Shown: positions 11,300 to 22,890 of the stretch, in pieces
How the letters are laid out: each line of letters starts with the position of its first letter
Position numbering within the stretch: position 1 is the first letter of the stretch
Source of the DNA: Brachynemurus nebulosus
Taxonomy: Eukaryota > Arthropoda > Insecta > Neuroptera > Myrmeleontidae
Assembly: GCA_035578155.1 (NCBI GenBank)
Contig: JAPWDM010000014.1
Coordinates: 13,185,501 to 13,249,500 of the forward strand
Length of the DNA: 64,000 nucleotides
Direction: 5' to 3'
The notes under the pieces: model-generated
Seen by the model: only the letters and a program-made list of their open reading frames with translations
What the model was told of the DNA's origin: nothing
Databases searched by the model: none
Position numbers and translations under genes: made by a program

Positions 11300-12441
11300 A
11301 ATTATGATTTTGGAATGCAGAATTCCACGATAAATTTTGATTTTATTAAATAAATCAAATTTTGATTTCAGTTAGGGGTCTGCTACTTTATCGGTTCCTT
11401 GCTACACTCTTTTACGAGAGAATAATCAATGCTTTTCATTTTTTAATCAAATGTTTTCATATTTTTTCTTGATGTATATTCTTTGTTTTTAAAAGGGTAA
11501 AATTGGTCTAAATTCTCGTATTAAATTGTTTTCATATTTTTCAATTTCGAATTTTTTGATTTTCAAAGTTTTTAATTTATTTTTTTATTTCAACCGATGC
11601 AATACACCAACTGACCCCACTAAAATATTTTAAAAAAAAATCAATACTGAAAATATGGCACTGTTGAAATATCCTGTACAATTAATACTGATTATTAGTT
11701 TTCAGTTGCTTTTTATTGATTTGAAAAAAAAAAAATAACAATTTAAAAAAAATATACTCCTATCGCAGCACCTGCATAATATAGCGAATTTCCAAAGACT
11801 GGACATTGGCCGATCTCATATAACAACCTGTATCCATCTAAAATAGTTCAGCTCTCTAACAGTGAAAACATTTTCAAAATCGGTTGGGTAGTTATTTTTG
11901 GTGCTTTTGGGACCGCCGGACCTTGACGGACCTCATATAACATAACGTATATCCAGCAAAAATAGTTTACCTTTATAAGATCAATAATAAAAGAGACGAC
12001 AAAGTTTACCTTTCTAACAGTGAACAAATTTTCAAAATTGGTGATGACGTGATCTTGAAAAATGAAACATATAAATATTGTTATTGTAATGACAAAAATA
12101 ATAAAGCATTTATTGTAAAGAAATTCAACAAATTTTTTAACTTTTCTCAAAACCTAGTTCACTTCCAATTAGAGCAATGTTTTAAAAGCTTGTCTTATGC
12201 AGTTTTTTATGCTCTTTTCGATGGTGTAAAAAAAATTTAAAAATCTTTTGAAATCTGGCCAAATTTTGCAAAAAACCACTAAAAATAGAGCAAAATGGCC
12301 AAAATTTTGGCTTCAAAAAATCGGAAGTATCAAGCTGACGAACTCATCTAAGCTTTTGGAACTTTTGTCCTTCTCATCAATTTTCGTAAAGATTGAATGC
12401 TTCGTTCGAGAGTTATCGCGTAGACACATATATCCATATAT

Positions 12442-12443
<2 letters not shown>
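11300..12443. other. AT-rich DNA with direct-repeat fragments
   Basis: Two diverged copies of a phrase including CTAACAGTGAA and TTTTCAAAAT (near 11857 and 12015) suggest an old dispersed or tandem repeat. The frames at 11848-12150 and 12049-12240 overlap on opposite strands and show no protein features. Confidence 0.35.

Positions 12444-12532
<89 letters not shown>
12444..12532. repeat. (TA)n microsatellite
   Basis: About 89 bp of pure TA. It generates the artefactual Ile-Tyr frames on both strands. Confidence 0.95.
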
Positions 12533-12533
<1 letters not shown>

Positions 12534-12743
12534 CCGTACCCGCGACGTCGTTCGCGCAAAGCATTGTTATAAACTCAATGAGAAGTATATAAGTGTAATA
12601 ATTATACAGAACTTGCAAAGAATAATAATTTTTGTGTAATGCATGCACATGCTCAAAATGGTTTTTCTATTTTCCTGTGGGAATGAGGCATTTTCCCGGA
12701 GTAAAAAGTATCTTAAATGTTGCCCTAGGTAATAAGTTATCAC

Positions 12744-12904
12744 GGTGTCGTGCTCGTAGCGTACGTGTTTGAAGTGTACAACTAAAATTCGTGTTTGAAG
12801 CGTACATAAATTTATATCGCGTGTCCCAAGCGTACACTTTCCAAATAAATGACGTCATTTCAACTGGAGATATTGAAATCACGCTACGCTACGAGCACGT
12901 AATC
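12744..12904. mobile_element. 161-bp MITE with perfect 9-bp TSD
   Basis: The inverted ends share GTGCTCGTAGCGTA (left GGTGTCGTGCTCGTAGCG, right inverted GATTACGTGCTCGTAGCG). The flanks are the perfect 9-bp direct repeat AGTTATCAC (12735-12743 and 12905-12913). The neighbouring repeat copy at about 13051 shows the uninterrupted site. A 9-bp TSD fits Mutator-like elements, and 8-9 bp also fits Merlin. The superfamily stays open. Confidence 0.85.
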
Positions 12905-13109
12905 AGTTATCACCACACCAAATTTTATTAAAATCCGTCCAATAGTTTTTGCCTAAAATGTGCACATGCTCAAAATGGTTTTTCCATTTTCCCGTGGGAA
13001 TGAGAAATTTTCCCGGAGTAAAAAGTATTTTAGATATTGACCCAGTAATAAGTTATCATCACACCAAATTTCATTAAAATCCGTCCAATAATTTTTGCGT
13101 GATGCGTGA

Positions 13110-13172
13110 ACAGACAGACAGACAGACAGACAGAAAGACAGAAAGACAGACAGACAGAAAGATAGACAGACA
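13110..13172. repeat. (CAGA)n microsatellite tail
   Basis: Tetranucleotide CAGA/GACA run with a few A substitutions, directly after the LINE-like 3' end. Confidence 0.9.
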
Positions 13173-13278
13173 AAAATTCTAAAAATCGCTGTTTTGGTGT
13201 CTACATCGATAACTATTAACAGTACCAGTACAATTTTCAAAAAATATTCCATGTACAGAAATGGTCTTGTTACAATTT

Positions 13279-13281
<3 letters not shown>

Positions 13282-13369
<88 letters not shown>
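13282..13369. repeat. (TA)n microsatellite
   Basis: About 88 bp of pure TA; source of the Ile-Tyr pseudo-frames here. Confidence 0.95.
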
Positions 13370-13371
<2 letters not shown>

Positions 13372-14130
13372 AATTTTAGTGAACCTAATTTTCGGTTTTG
13401 TCAAGGCCTCAAAACAAATTTCTCTCATAGTCCCAGGTTCAGGTCTTTCCATGGCACCCGCTGTGATAAGTGAATTTCCAAAATAGAAATTCGCTTAAAA
13501 CATATGTGCGAATCGACGAACAGCAAAAAAGCGGCAATATTATACCGACGACGTGCAAAGTTTAATATAAGTAATATACCAGTGCAACGGAAGGTACCTA
13601 CACATATCGAATCAAACGGCTAAAATAGGGGTGGCGGGCAGTGTATATGGTGTGAGTTCCGAGGAAGTCAATGAAAAGAGATTGAGCGGTATATTTTGAA
13701 CGAATGGATGATGATATATCAATCAGCTTTACATCTACACGTAGATACATATGTGATACAGTATATTATGTTGTAATACATGGTATATAGATGTATGTAT
13801 GTATATATTAAACCCATATTGAACACAAATTGTAACATTATTGGAAAAATTGTCTGAGAATAGCTTTCATTACGATCAATCAATTTATAACGTATATTTC
13901 ATTCAGTTTGAAAATATTACATATCTTTTATGTATTTATGTATATGTATGTGTATTATGTGTATACAGCATGTTTCGATTTTATTCAGCTTCTAAAAATG
14001 TTTATACTAGACGAGTAAGTTAACTTAGACTCATTAACTTACTCGCTAACTTGTAATAACTCAAAATTTTATAAAATTAAAATTTTAATTTGTATTTTCC
14101 ACAACTCAGATTTGTAGCCTATAATAATTA
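13370..14130. other. Intergenic DNA with a small hairpin
   Basis: Contains a short perfect stem CGAGTAAGTTAA / TTAACTTACTCG (about 14009-14044). Nothing else supported. Confidence 0.4.
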
Positions 14131-14259
14131 TTTGTGTATTAAGAGCGCAAAATGGTATATTGTCGCTCAATTGAGAATGTTGACGCGCGACGCCGCCAGG
14201 CGGAGCGCGTTATTCTCATGAGAGCGACAATGTCATTTTGTGCTCGAATTATACACAAA
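14131..14259. repeat. Imperfect hairpin with CpG-rich core
   Basis: TTTGTGTATTAAGAGCGCAA on the left pairs with the inverse of TTGTGCTCGAATTATACACAAA on the right, and the internal ATTGTCGCTC pairs with GAGCGACAAT. The loop side holds GACGCGCGACGCCGCCAGGC, far more GC-rich than the surroundings. Resembles the hairpins at 10369, 14633 and 17221 in size and composition. Confidence 0.7.
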
Positions 14260-14632
14260 ATTTTTTCTACGATCTTATAAAAAGTATTTTTTATTTAAAA
14301 GATACTTGAAAAAATAATAATGATCGTTAATATTTACTTTAATGTTATAATTTTTGCGTTTCAGAAATATCTGGAGGTGTACTTGAGAAATCACTGTCAC
14401 TATTATAAATTTCCTTCATATATGTATAGACTTTTTTAAATTTTTTATTCTTATTATTTAGTAATTATAGTTATTTATCATTTTTAATTAATATTTTGTA
14501 GCTATCTTGAAATTTAATAAAATTAATATTTCACTTGATTACTATAAAACTAATGATTTTAGAATCTGTTTATTTGTTACCATAGAAAATATAAACAACG
14601 CCTACCCGATTTGTAATTAAATATACGTTGAG

Positions 14633-14689
14633 CGAGCGACAAAGTATTACTTTTCCGCTTTAAAGCGCAAAGTAGTACTTCGTTGCTCG
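14633..14689. repeat. 57-bp hairpin
   Basis: CGAGCGACAAAGTATTACTT pairs with AAGTAGTACTTCGTTGCTCG, with CGCTTTAAAGCG at the turn. Shares GAGCGAC with the hairpin 370 bp upstream. Confidence 0.65.
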
Positions 14690-15753
14690 GCAACGAGAGT
14701 CTTCGGCAAATACACATTTTGCGCTCTCTTCACAGAGCGCAAAAGCCTTCTTTCCACTAAGATTGTAGAAAAAAGTAATTTAACTCGAAGAACTGTCAGC
14801 CCAGAAATACTCCAGTTGCACTATCGTATTTTTACTAGTTGACACTTTTTCTTGTTAAATTACTAGGCAACAAATTTTCGTTATATATTAACTTTTTATT
14901 TAAAAAGATACAAGTTTCTTGTGTAATAATAAGTGAATAAAGTACACTGCTAATGGGTGATGACACACAGCTTCCTTGTACTCGTAACAGAATTTCGTAC
15001 AATCTTCAAAGTGATTTTGTACTTAATTTGTATCTTAAATTTCGCGTCTTATCATAATTATTAGAAACAAGAATACACTTAAGGCAAGAATAGGGTGAAC
15101 TGTTTCTTAACTCTTCTTAATCGGCTATAGGTACATGTAACTATGAAAATTACAAAAAAACTGAGTGCGTATCACGTAATTTCTAAAAACTTCATCAAAA
15201 TGATTGAATAGTTTCAAAGTTATGTCACTTGGTGGGATCGTCGGACACACAGATGGAATTTCGACACAAAACCAAAATTGTTCAAGAAGCTCTAAAACGT
15301 AACATAAGTGTGAACATTTTCATTTTAGTGGGAAAAAATTTACATAGGTATTTTAAAAATTATCACAATGCTTCTGCTACGGCGCTACTCAAGTAGTCTT
15401 GGAAGCAATATGATTTATATCATATTATACTATAAATTGTTTTTTCTACTCCTGTTGAAGAACACACTCATTACATATTCGTTAATTGTTGAGAAAGTTA
15501 GGCATTATTCAAAGGTGTGGAGTAATGATCATTACTTAATACCTTTCCACCAATGAAATCACCGAATTAATGGGCTTGCGATTGTTTTGTGAATAATATA
15601 TCTACAAGTTTTAATTTCATATATGTTGCGTAGTAACGTGTAAGTAAACAAAACAATTTGAATTTTCTTTTGATCGTTTTCATTGATACATATACAAACA
15701 TCTAATGAAATTCGAGATAGATTAAAAATTTTATTCTTTTAATTTAAAATTTA
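14690..15753. other. AT-rich intergenic DNA
   Basis: A second GCGCAAA-containing stretch (14720-14755) follows the hairpin. Otherwise nothing recognised. Confidence 0.35.
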
Positions 15754-17141
15754 CAGCTCAACTCTTTTTTATGCGGTCCTTTTTTGTGCGATTTTTTTAT
15801 GCGGTTTGTAAAAAATGGCCATTAAAATGCAAAATGTGAATTAAAATCACGAGACAGTAAGAAACTTAGATAACCCTAGAATCATACGTTGGTCTATGAG
15901 TCAAGTTAATCATACATCGGCGTCGTTTTGACGAATGGACTTTTTACGGGGAGTTTTAGAGTTTATTTGCAAAAAACATTTTTTTTACATAACAATACTA
16001 CAAAAGCGAACAAAATATTTAAAAAAATTGGATTTGGAATAATTTCTGAATATAAATATTTATAAATTTTTTTTAATCTTATTATCAAAGCATATTTTCA
16101 TTATAAAAATTAAAAATTAGATAAATACATGAATTGTATCATAAAACATGTCTTTCAAATAATTAATTTATGAACTATTATGAGTTAGTGGACATGTGTG
16201 ACTTTACAGAATGTGAAATTTCTCAGTCATAAATATTCCTATAGATATGTAGTTATTTCCCCATTAGGCACATTTGTAAATTTTCTAAAATTTGTTAGTA
16301 ATTTTTCGAATAAGATCTCGGAAAATAATAAAAATTAAAATATTTTCCACAAAATAAATTGTTAATCTTTTATTAAATCATTCGAAACGCACTCTAGTTT
16401 TCGATTCAATATATTAAAATTTCAGTATTATGTCGTCTCTATAAGTCAAACAGCTGTAATCCTCTTTCACATTATCATAATCATTGAATAAATTAATTAT
16501 AATATCCATATCTTTAATAAATTTTAGAAAAATTAGGAAAACTTTTATATATGGAGTACAAAATCTTTAAAAAAAAAACATCGGTTAATCATACATCGTC
16601 GTCCTTTTGACGCACACTATTTCAGTATAAAAAAAACGACAATAGCTATAAACAAAATTTATACGTCTTATGTGTTATAATAACAAATAAATTAGATAAC
16701 AAAAGTTTCACAGCAAGCAGGCAACGACAAGTTGTAGTATTGGAGCAGGTAGAAAAGTTTGTTCGTCGTTTTGACGAGTACGTATGATTCTGGGGATAAT
16801 TACTATAATAACTTTCTTTGATAAAAATACTTTTTAACGGCTTTTAAGCATTTAATCAATACACTGCATAAGTTATTGCATCATTTAATTTTGTTACAAT
16901 GTATTTTTCAAAATTTTCATAATATTATAAAAGTTTTATATAATAAGTTTTGAGCGTTTTGAGTGATGTTTTTTCGATGAAACTCTTTTTATGCGGTCCC
17001 GACCAATCGCATAAAAAAAGTTTTTTGTACAATCTGGATCGAACTATACTTTTGTAGCTATTTATGATATTTTTGAATATATTTTTTTGTGCGATTTTTT
17101 TTATGCGGTCCCTATCCACTGCACAAAAAAGAGTTCAGCTG
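15754..17141. mobile_element. TIR element (pogo-like ends), interrupted by a nested element
   Basis: The left end CAGCTCAACTCTTTTTTATG and the right end (inverted CAGCTGAACTCTTTTTTGTG) are terminal inverted repeats. Further inside both ends come copies of TTTTTATGCGGTCC and TTTGTGCGATTTTTT. The left flank is TA. CAG(C/T)xGAAC ends with a TA target are typical of pogo/Tigger-type MITEs (inference). Without its nested insertion (15874-16795) the element would be about 0.46 kb, the same size as its sister copy at 39494-39945, which lies in the opposite orientation and keeps the empty site. Confidence 0.72.
15874..16795. mobile_element. Nested piggyBac-like element at an ATAA target
   Basis: It begins CCCTAGAATCATACGT and ends, inverted, CCCCAGAATCATACGT. 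The flanks are ATAA on both sides (15870-15873 and 16796-16799). The 5' end resembles the CCCTAGAA start of the classic piggyBac transposon, but the duplicated target is ATAA, not TTAA. Subterminal copies of CGTCGTTTTGACG occur near both ends (15920, 16603 with one change, 16763). The homologous element at 39494-39945 lacks this insert. No transposase frame. Confidence 0.7.
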
Positions 17142-18759
17142 TGTATTCAATTTTGTTTAACTCAAAAACGAAGAATGTCGTAGAAAAAATATAGGTAGTA
17201 TTCTACTTGTTTTCAATGGCTATTACTCACTCAGATGCATTACGACACTCGCCTCGTAAACTCGGCTCGTGTCGCAATTTCATCTTCGTGAGTAATAAGT
17301 AGTTATCATTACCTGTTACCAGCTCGTCGAATAATATACTATTTCTCTCTTTTTTCTATATAAATGGCTTCTACTGACAAGTTAAGACGTTTTTGGCATA
17401 TTATTTTAAGGTTAATCATATGTCTAATAGTGACGCCGAAGTTTAAAGAAAACATTTTTCCATTTCTTTTTAAATTCTGAGTGAACCAAATTAGTTTTTA
17501 GTCTTTCAAATTTTTCAGTTTAGCAACTTTTAAATATAAAACAAAATTATTTTTATTTTTTCTTGTTTTAGAAACTTTTTTTGATTTTTTCATACCTGTT
17601 GTTAAAATTGAAGCCAAAAACAATAGGTAAAACATCTGAACCGAATAGGATACTTGACTGAAGTTACAAAAATATTCTAAAAGCATTGTTTTTCCATATC
17701 AGTTAAGTAATTTTTTTATTTTCGACAGATTTTGTAAAAAATCATCAAAAAAAAATAACCCTACAATTTTAAATGAGAAAAAGGCGGGAAAAACACCTCA
17801 CTATAGTGACGTCACATTTTGAAGCAATTAAACGTCAATGTCAATATTTATAACCACAAAACTTTGATTATATTCATAAAATGTCGAAGTAAAAGCAAGT
17901 ATTTATTTGAATTCTGGTCGATTATTATTAATATATGTATATAAGCTAATAGAAATATTCAAAAGAAAACACAATTTCACCTCACCGATGAAAATTATCA
18001 AAATCGAAATATCTAGCTACAAAATGTTACGTCATTTTCAAGAAATGGCGCGTTTTCACTAATTTGAATATTTGTTGAAAAATGGCGATTTTTAAAATAA
18101 AATTTCTAAATAGTTATCAAATTTTGTTATGTTTCATCATTAAAATTGGACATACTCGTATGTAATGATAATGCATAGAATTATTTAACATTTGACACAA
18201 ATTTTAAATACAGTCAAGTACCGTATTTTGCAGTGAACTAATTACACGAATAAATTTACCTCTTGCCTAGCGAGCACTTATTCGAAATGTGATAACCACT
18301 TCTTAATTTTATTAAAAAGTACCCAGTTAATAACTTTTGTGCAATTTGAACAGATATTTGGCCAAAGTTGGAAACATGGATCATTTAGAAATCAGTTTGT
18401 TAATCACTGAGTCACTACTCCAGTGGGAATGAACACCAGACAAAAATTAATAAACCAATTTCATAGTAAATTACAACAGTAACACAACATCAATATTTTA
18501 TGTGAGTAAAAATAAATGAAACATTATTCAAAAGAGGCCTTATTTATTTAATTTAATGGTTTATTGTATAAATAATAAAACGTAATTTGGCAATATTAAT
18601 TGATTGAAGTATGTATCAGCTATCAATATACAAATAAAAGTATATTTACATACAGGGGCGGATTAACTCACTTTGGGGCCCTAGACATTTCCTTTTTACC
18701 GGGCCCATTCCCACCGTCTAAAGATACAGAGCACACAATACTTCACACAAAAATTCTAT
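17142..18759. other. AT-rich DNA with one hairpin and a hAT-like end
   Basis: Holds the 77-bp hairpin at 17221-17297. Near 18654 there is CAGGGGCGGATTAACTCAC and GGGCCCTAG, one end of the GGGCC-type hAT family without a partner end. No gene seen. Confidence 0.4.
17221..17297. repeat. 77-bp hairpin
   Basis: TATTACTCAC...GATGCATTACGACACTCG pairs with CGTGTCGCAATTTCATC...GTGAGTAATA with few mismatches. Fourth member of a loose set of CpG-rich hairpins between 10.3 and 17.3 kb. Confidence 0.65.
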
Positions 18760-19102
18760 TCAAAATTAAAAAGCTGCTTTTAAACATTTCTCTAGTGCTT
18801 AAAAAAGTGTCGATATTTATCTGAATTACATGGTCGGTCAAGTGGCCAACGACATTTCATATTACACGCCTAATGTTATTTTAATTAATGATGGAAATTA
18901 TTCCAGGCTACAAGAAATCTATTCAAAATTAAAGAGCTGCTTTTAAATATTTCTCTAATGAGTAATAATGCTTAAAAAAGTGTAAATATTTGTAGACTAA
19001 CAATAAGTGGTAGAAAAACGACATTTCATATTACCCGAGGGACATTAATGGCGGGAATTATTCCAGGCTACAAGAAATCTATTAAAAATTAAAGAGCTGC
19101 TT

Positions 19103-20153
19103 TTAACCCTTTATTGCATGAATTATGAAGGAGGTGAAGAAAAAAAATTTTTTTACTGAAAATGTCTTTCACTTCTTTTATTTTAGTAGTCAAATTAAGA
19201 AAAAAAAATTAAGTCTTATTGCTTAGAAATTACTTAACGAAACCATATATGGCTTCGTATGCATTCTAGTATTATAATTATAATCGATATATGACTTCGT
19301 ATGCGTTAAATAAAAAATACAATTATATTTTATGAAAATCTGTATGCAATTTTATTTGCCATTTTAACGTAAATAAACTTGACACTTTCCACATTTGGCG
19401 AATGAACGGAATTTTGAGCAGTTTTGACATAATTGTCAATTTAGTTTTATCCATTCGGGGAAATGGTCACCTTATCTGACCGCACAGACTTCAAAGGGAG
19501 GTCTTGATGCTTAGCTGGAGTTTTTCAATGAGTATAGGTGAGCTGGGCAAGCTGGATGGAGTACCTTTTCGGCTTGTTGCAGAACATTTTCTGGTCACCA
19601 AAGTTGATGGACTGCCTTGGCTGGTGGGAGTACTGGGGAATCAGAAGCAAAATCATCGTCGCTCACGAAGCTATCACCAGGAATAGAATTGACATGCTGG
19701 GATGTACCATAAAAGCGATATGAAGCCATATATGCCTAATAATAATTTGGATTAAATGCATACGAAACCAAATATGGCAACTTCAAAATAAACCCCAAAA
19801 ATCGAAAGAAACAAGAAAACACACACGAATCACAACTATTTCATGTTCTTGAATATATAAAGAATGTGTTTTGAAAATTTTTGATTTTAGTACTTACCGT
19901 TTTATTGTTTAGTTTTCACAAATAAAATTAGCACCAATTAATTGCACTGTAACGGTCGGGCACTCTGAACATAACTTCAAATAATTTGACAACCCGTACT
20001 TACCAAAGACAACAAAAATTACGTTCTCTTACTCGAAGGAGTATAAAGTTAGGATTTAACATTATTTCAAAAAAAAAAAAAATTTTAATATGTTGAAAAA
20101 AAAATAGTAAAACTTAGAATCCATATATGGCTTTGTATGCGATAAGGGGTTAA
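19103..20153 (-). mobile_element. piggyBac-like deletion derivative inserted in satellite
   Basis: TTAACCCTTTATTGCAT on the left and, inverted, TTAACCCCTTATCGCAT on the right form the ends. TTAA is duplicated (19103-19106 and 20150-20153). The insertion splits the satellite phrase GCTGCTTTTAAACATTTC, which is intact in the sister unit at 18773, so the exact pre-insertion site is known. The interior carries transposase remnants on the minus strand and repeated copies of CCATATATGGCTTCGTATGC (19243, 19288 degenerate, 20121, and inverted at 19758), some of them close to the ends. Confidence 0.88.
19364..19682 (-). pseudogene. Degenerate piggyBac transposase remnant
   Basis: On the minus strand, one frame reads an acidic stretch (DSFVSDDDFASDSPV, near 19682-19638) of the sort found at piggyBac transposase N-termini. 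After stops it reads RPPFEVCAVR, stop, GDHFPEW, stop, then LCQNCSKFRSFAKCGKCQVY ending at a stop near 19364. Cys-x2-Cys followed by Cys-x2-Cys, preceded by VR..DHFP, is the layout of the piggyBac C-terminal cysteine-rich domain. The catalytic Asp core is absent, so the copy is an internally deleted, non-functional relic. The plus-strand frames at 19504-19723 are shadows. Confidence 0.6.
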
Positions 20154-20470
20154 ACATTTCTCTAGTGCTTAAAAAAGTGTAAATATTTGTAGACTAAGTG
20201 GTAGCAAAACGACATTTCATATTACACGAGGAACATTAATGGCGGGAATTATTTCAGGCTACAAGAAATCTATTAAAAATTAAAGAATTATTTTTAAACA
20301 TTTTTTCAGTGCTTAAAAAAGTGTAGATATTTATCTGAATTACATGGTCGGCCAAATGGTCGAAAAATGACATTTCATATTACACGGCCTAATATTATTC
20401 TAGTTAATGACGGGAATAATTCCGGGATTCAAGTATTCTATTTACAATTAAAGAATAATTTTAAGACAAG

Positions 20471-22213
20471 ATAACAATACATAAAACAAAACCAAATAAT
20501 GTGAAAAATTAAAATAAATCTCCAATATTGATTCAAATATTCAAAACAGACAGCCCTAGCCATTCGTCCCATTTGTCTGCGTGATGGTCCGGTCCTGCTT
20601 ACATTTATGATAGAACACTTATTATACATGCATACATGTAAGTATATTTATAAGCCTATAAGAAAGCTATTACATACATGTGATTTTTCCATCCAAATAA
20701 ATTGACAGAAGAAATTAAATTTATTTTCAAAGAATATAAAATTAATGCTCATACATGTATGTATGTACCTATGCGTACATTACACGTACATACGCTCACG
20801 CATGTAACGCATAACGTTACCATTTTTAGTCGTTTATTTAATTATATCTGTCTATACAAGTGAATGGATCTACTTTCTGTTGAATAGATTTATTTTATCA
20901 TGTTGTAACGTTTTTAACATGTTGATGGTGACGTTACTTTGAACGCTAGTAAAATTTATTGCATTTTTTTTTAAATTTAAATTTCTTAGATTTGAGACAT
21001 TTGAGCATTACTTCGCAAAAAATACCACTTTTATTTTAACTCTTATGACATGTTTCGATCAATATTATCAATACCAAACAAGTGAAATTACGTCAAAATT
21101 CATGTATTATTTATATTAAATGTATTTATAAGTGATAGTAGTGGTGGGGGAAAATAGTAGAGATAGAAGTAGTGGGAGGAGTTAAAAATAAAAGTTCGGA
21201 CGAGTTGGGTACATGTGACAGAGAAATAAACATTTTGTGAGTTACAAATAAAAAGTACAAAAGTTGTATACAAAAATTATAAAGTAGAAAATATGATTGC
21301 AAATATCAGTGTAATCGTTCAAAAATAACATATTTATAAATTGATATTGCCTCTAAAATACTTAATCTGGGTGCTTTGTTTTAAATAAACTCTTTTAGAG
21401 GAACACGACAATTTTTTGGAGGAAATGAGAAATTGAGAATCGGTTTCTTTTTTGCTCGTCAGTCATATTTTTGAGGAGAAACGGACTTAGCGGAGGGGGG
21501 CGCTTGAGTAAAAATTGCTTCAGTGAATGGAGCATGCAAATTATTTCGTGAATGGAAATTTGGAATCAATATTCTATGGATTTTTATTAACTAAATGATT
21601 TTATTATTCGGCAATTAAATATTTTGTGAATTAGTACATAGCAATAGATAGATTAAGGGTGACGAAATCTGAGGTAAAAAATTACCTTCATTACATTCAT
21701 TAAAATTTAGGGTTAAATAGCTTTGGGCTTAAAAATCGCTATCATTATCAGATAAGTTAGCGAGAACACTAAATTGATAATTTGTTATATGACGTAACAG
21801 TCAATTTTTTCCAAACACAGTGTGTACAAGTAAAATTGTCAATTCAAGTAAAACATATATGTAGTGTATTCATACCTTAATTATCATTTGATTGAATGTC
21901 TGAAATAAAATTTGAAATAACGTATATAGAAATAATTCAAATAATAATTGAATTTTCCACAAAATTTTCTATTTTATATTCTCGCATTTATTCGTATGTA
22001 TCTAGTTAACATTTAACAAAGTCATATGTATTTTAAATTAAATTAATTTTGTATGTATTAAATGAATACTTAAATAATATGTCGAAATACAAAATATAAT
22101 ACCTAACTATATATTTTTTTTTAAAATTGACATAAAACTTAGAATTAATTTTTTTAACGGTAAATAATATTTGCGTATTTAATTTGTTTTAAAAAACTGA
22201 CAAAACAATTGTA
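20471..22213. other. AT-rich intergenic DNA
   Basis: Includes short patches rich in CATACATG/TACGTACA (20625-20810). Near 21446 there is a copy of TTTTTTGCTCGTCAGT, the interior phrase of the GGGCC-type hAT family, so decayed copies are present. No gene seen. Confidence 0.35.
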
Positions 22214-22296
22214 GGAGTTTTCAGTCCCATTTTTATTTGAAACCGTCTCAGCGATGGGTAATCCAGGTCAGTAACTGATAGGAGACTGAAAACTCC
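22214..22296. repeat. 83-bp hairpin with perfect 13-bp stem
   Basis: GGAGTTTTCAGTC and GACTGAAAACTCC bracket a 57-nt loop. Size is within the range of a small hairpin RNA, but the loop itself pairs poorly. Confidence 0.5.
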
Positions 22297-22687
22297 AGAA
22301 CTATTAAACAAATTTTGTCCAAATGTTGCTTTTTTTAAGCATTTATGAAGAATTGCCAAAAAGACCCCAATAACAAGGATCGTTTCGTTCTATAAGGTTA
22401 CGAAGAATCAAAATTTATTTTGCATTTTTAGGAATAGGTGGAGCGATTTTTAAGAAAAATTGGAGAACTACATATTTTAAGTCACTCTCACTCAATGGAG
22501 CAAACATTCAAAACTTTCTTATGAAAAGAATTTTGTCCTATTGATCTTAAAACAATGGGAACTTTTGCAATACTAAAAGGGAACAATGGGAACTTTAGCA
22601 AGAGCCAAAATAGCGATAACTTTATTAATAAAAATAGCGGTAACTTTAGAACTACTGTTGAACCAACATACGTACATACGCAGTAAT

Positions 22688-22882
22688 CAGGGCCGTGGAG
22701 ACAAATGGCGGGCCCCAAGAAAAGGGGCACATTTAATAAAAATTTATCCCCAAAAAATAAATGATGAGTAAAAAAAAGATGATTTATTTTTTCCCGGGCC
22801 CCTATTGACCGCTACGGGCCTCTTCTTCCAGCCCGGGCCCCAGAGCTGCAACCCCGGGTACCCCACCCTCTCGTCGGGCCTG
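22688..22882. mobile_element. hAT-like MITE, perfect 8-bp TSD
   Basis: 195 bp starting CAGGGCCGTGGAG and ending GTCGGGCCTG, flanked by the perfect direct repeat GCAGTAAT (22680-22687 and 22883-22890). GC-rich ends with GGGCCCC runs are shared with the element at 132. The frames overlapping it on both strands have no protein character. Confidence 0.88.
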
Positions 22883-22890
22883 GCAGTAAT

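Larger units (their letters stand above)
12649..13180 (+). mobile_element. Duplicated 3' end of a LINE-like element
   Basis: Two copies (12649-12958 and 12959-13180) share CATGCTCAAAATGGTTTTTC, then a block ending CACCAAATTT..ATTAAAATCCGTCCAATA. The second ends in GTGATGCGTGAACAGACAGA followed by a (GACA)n tail. The phrase ACCAAATTTCATTAAAATC...GTTTTTGCGTGA followed by a short tandem tail is characteristic of RTE-type LINE 3' ends (family knowledge). No reverse transcriptase is present. The first copy is interrupted by the MITE at 12744-12904. Confidence 0.55.
18760..20470. repeat. Tandem satellite, ~163-bp unit, interrupted
   Basis: Units contain GCTGCTTTTAAACATTTCTC, GCTTAAAAAAGTG, CGACATTTCATATTACACG and ATTCCAGGCTACAAGAAATC in fixed order. 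Starts of successive units are about 160-165 bp apart (18773, 18936, 19096, then 20153 after an insertion). The same unit forms a second array at 31470-33490. No coding sense, and neither array preserves a source gene. Confidence 0.85.

Noticed and set aside
12248..13473. Several frames with long Ile-Tyr repeats
   Set aside because: They are direct translations of (TA)n microsatellites; the same happens at 27339 and 61541.
18760..20470. Regularly spaced units considered as a CRISPR-like array
   Set aside because: Units of ~163 bp are repeated along their whole length without unique spacers, and the context is an animal nuclear genome.
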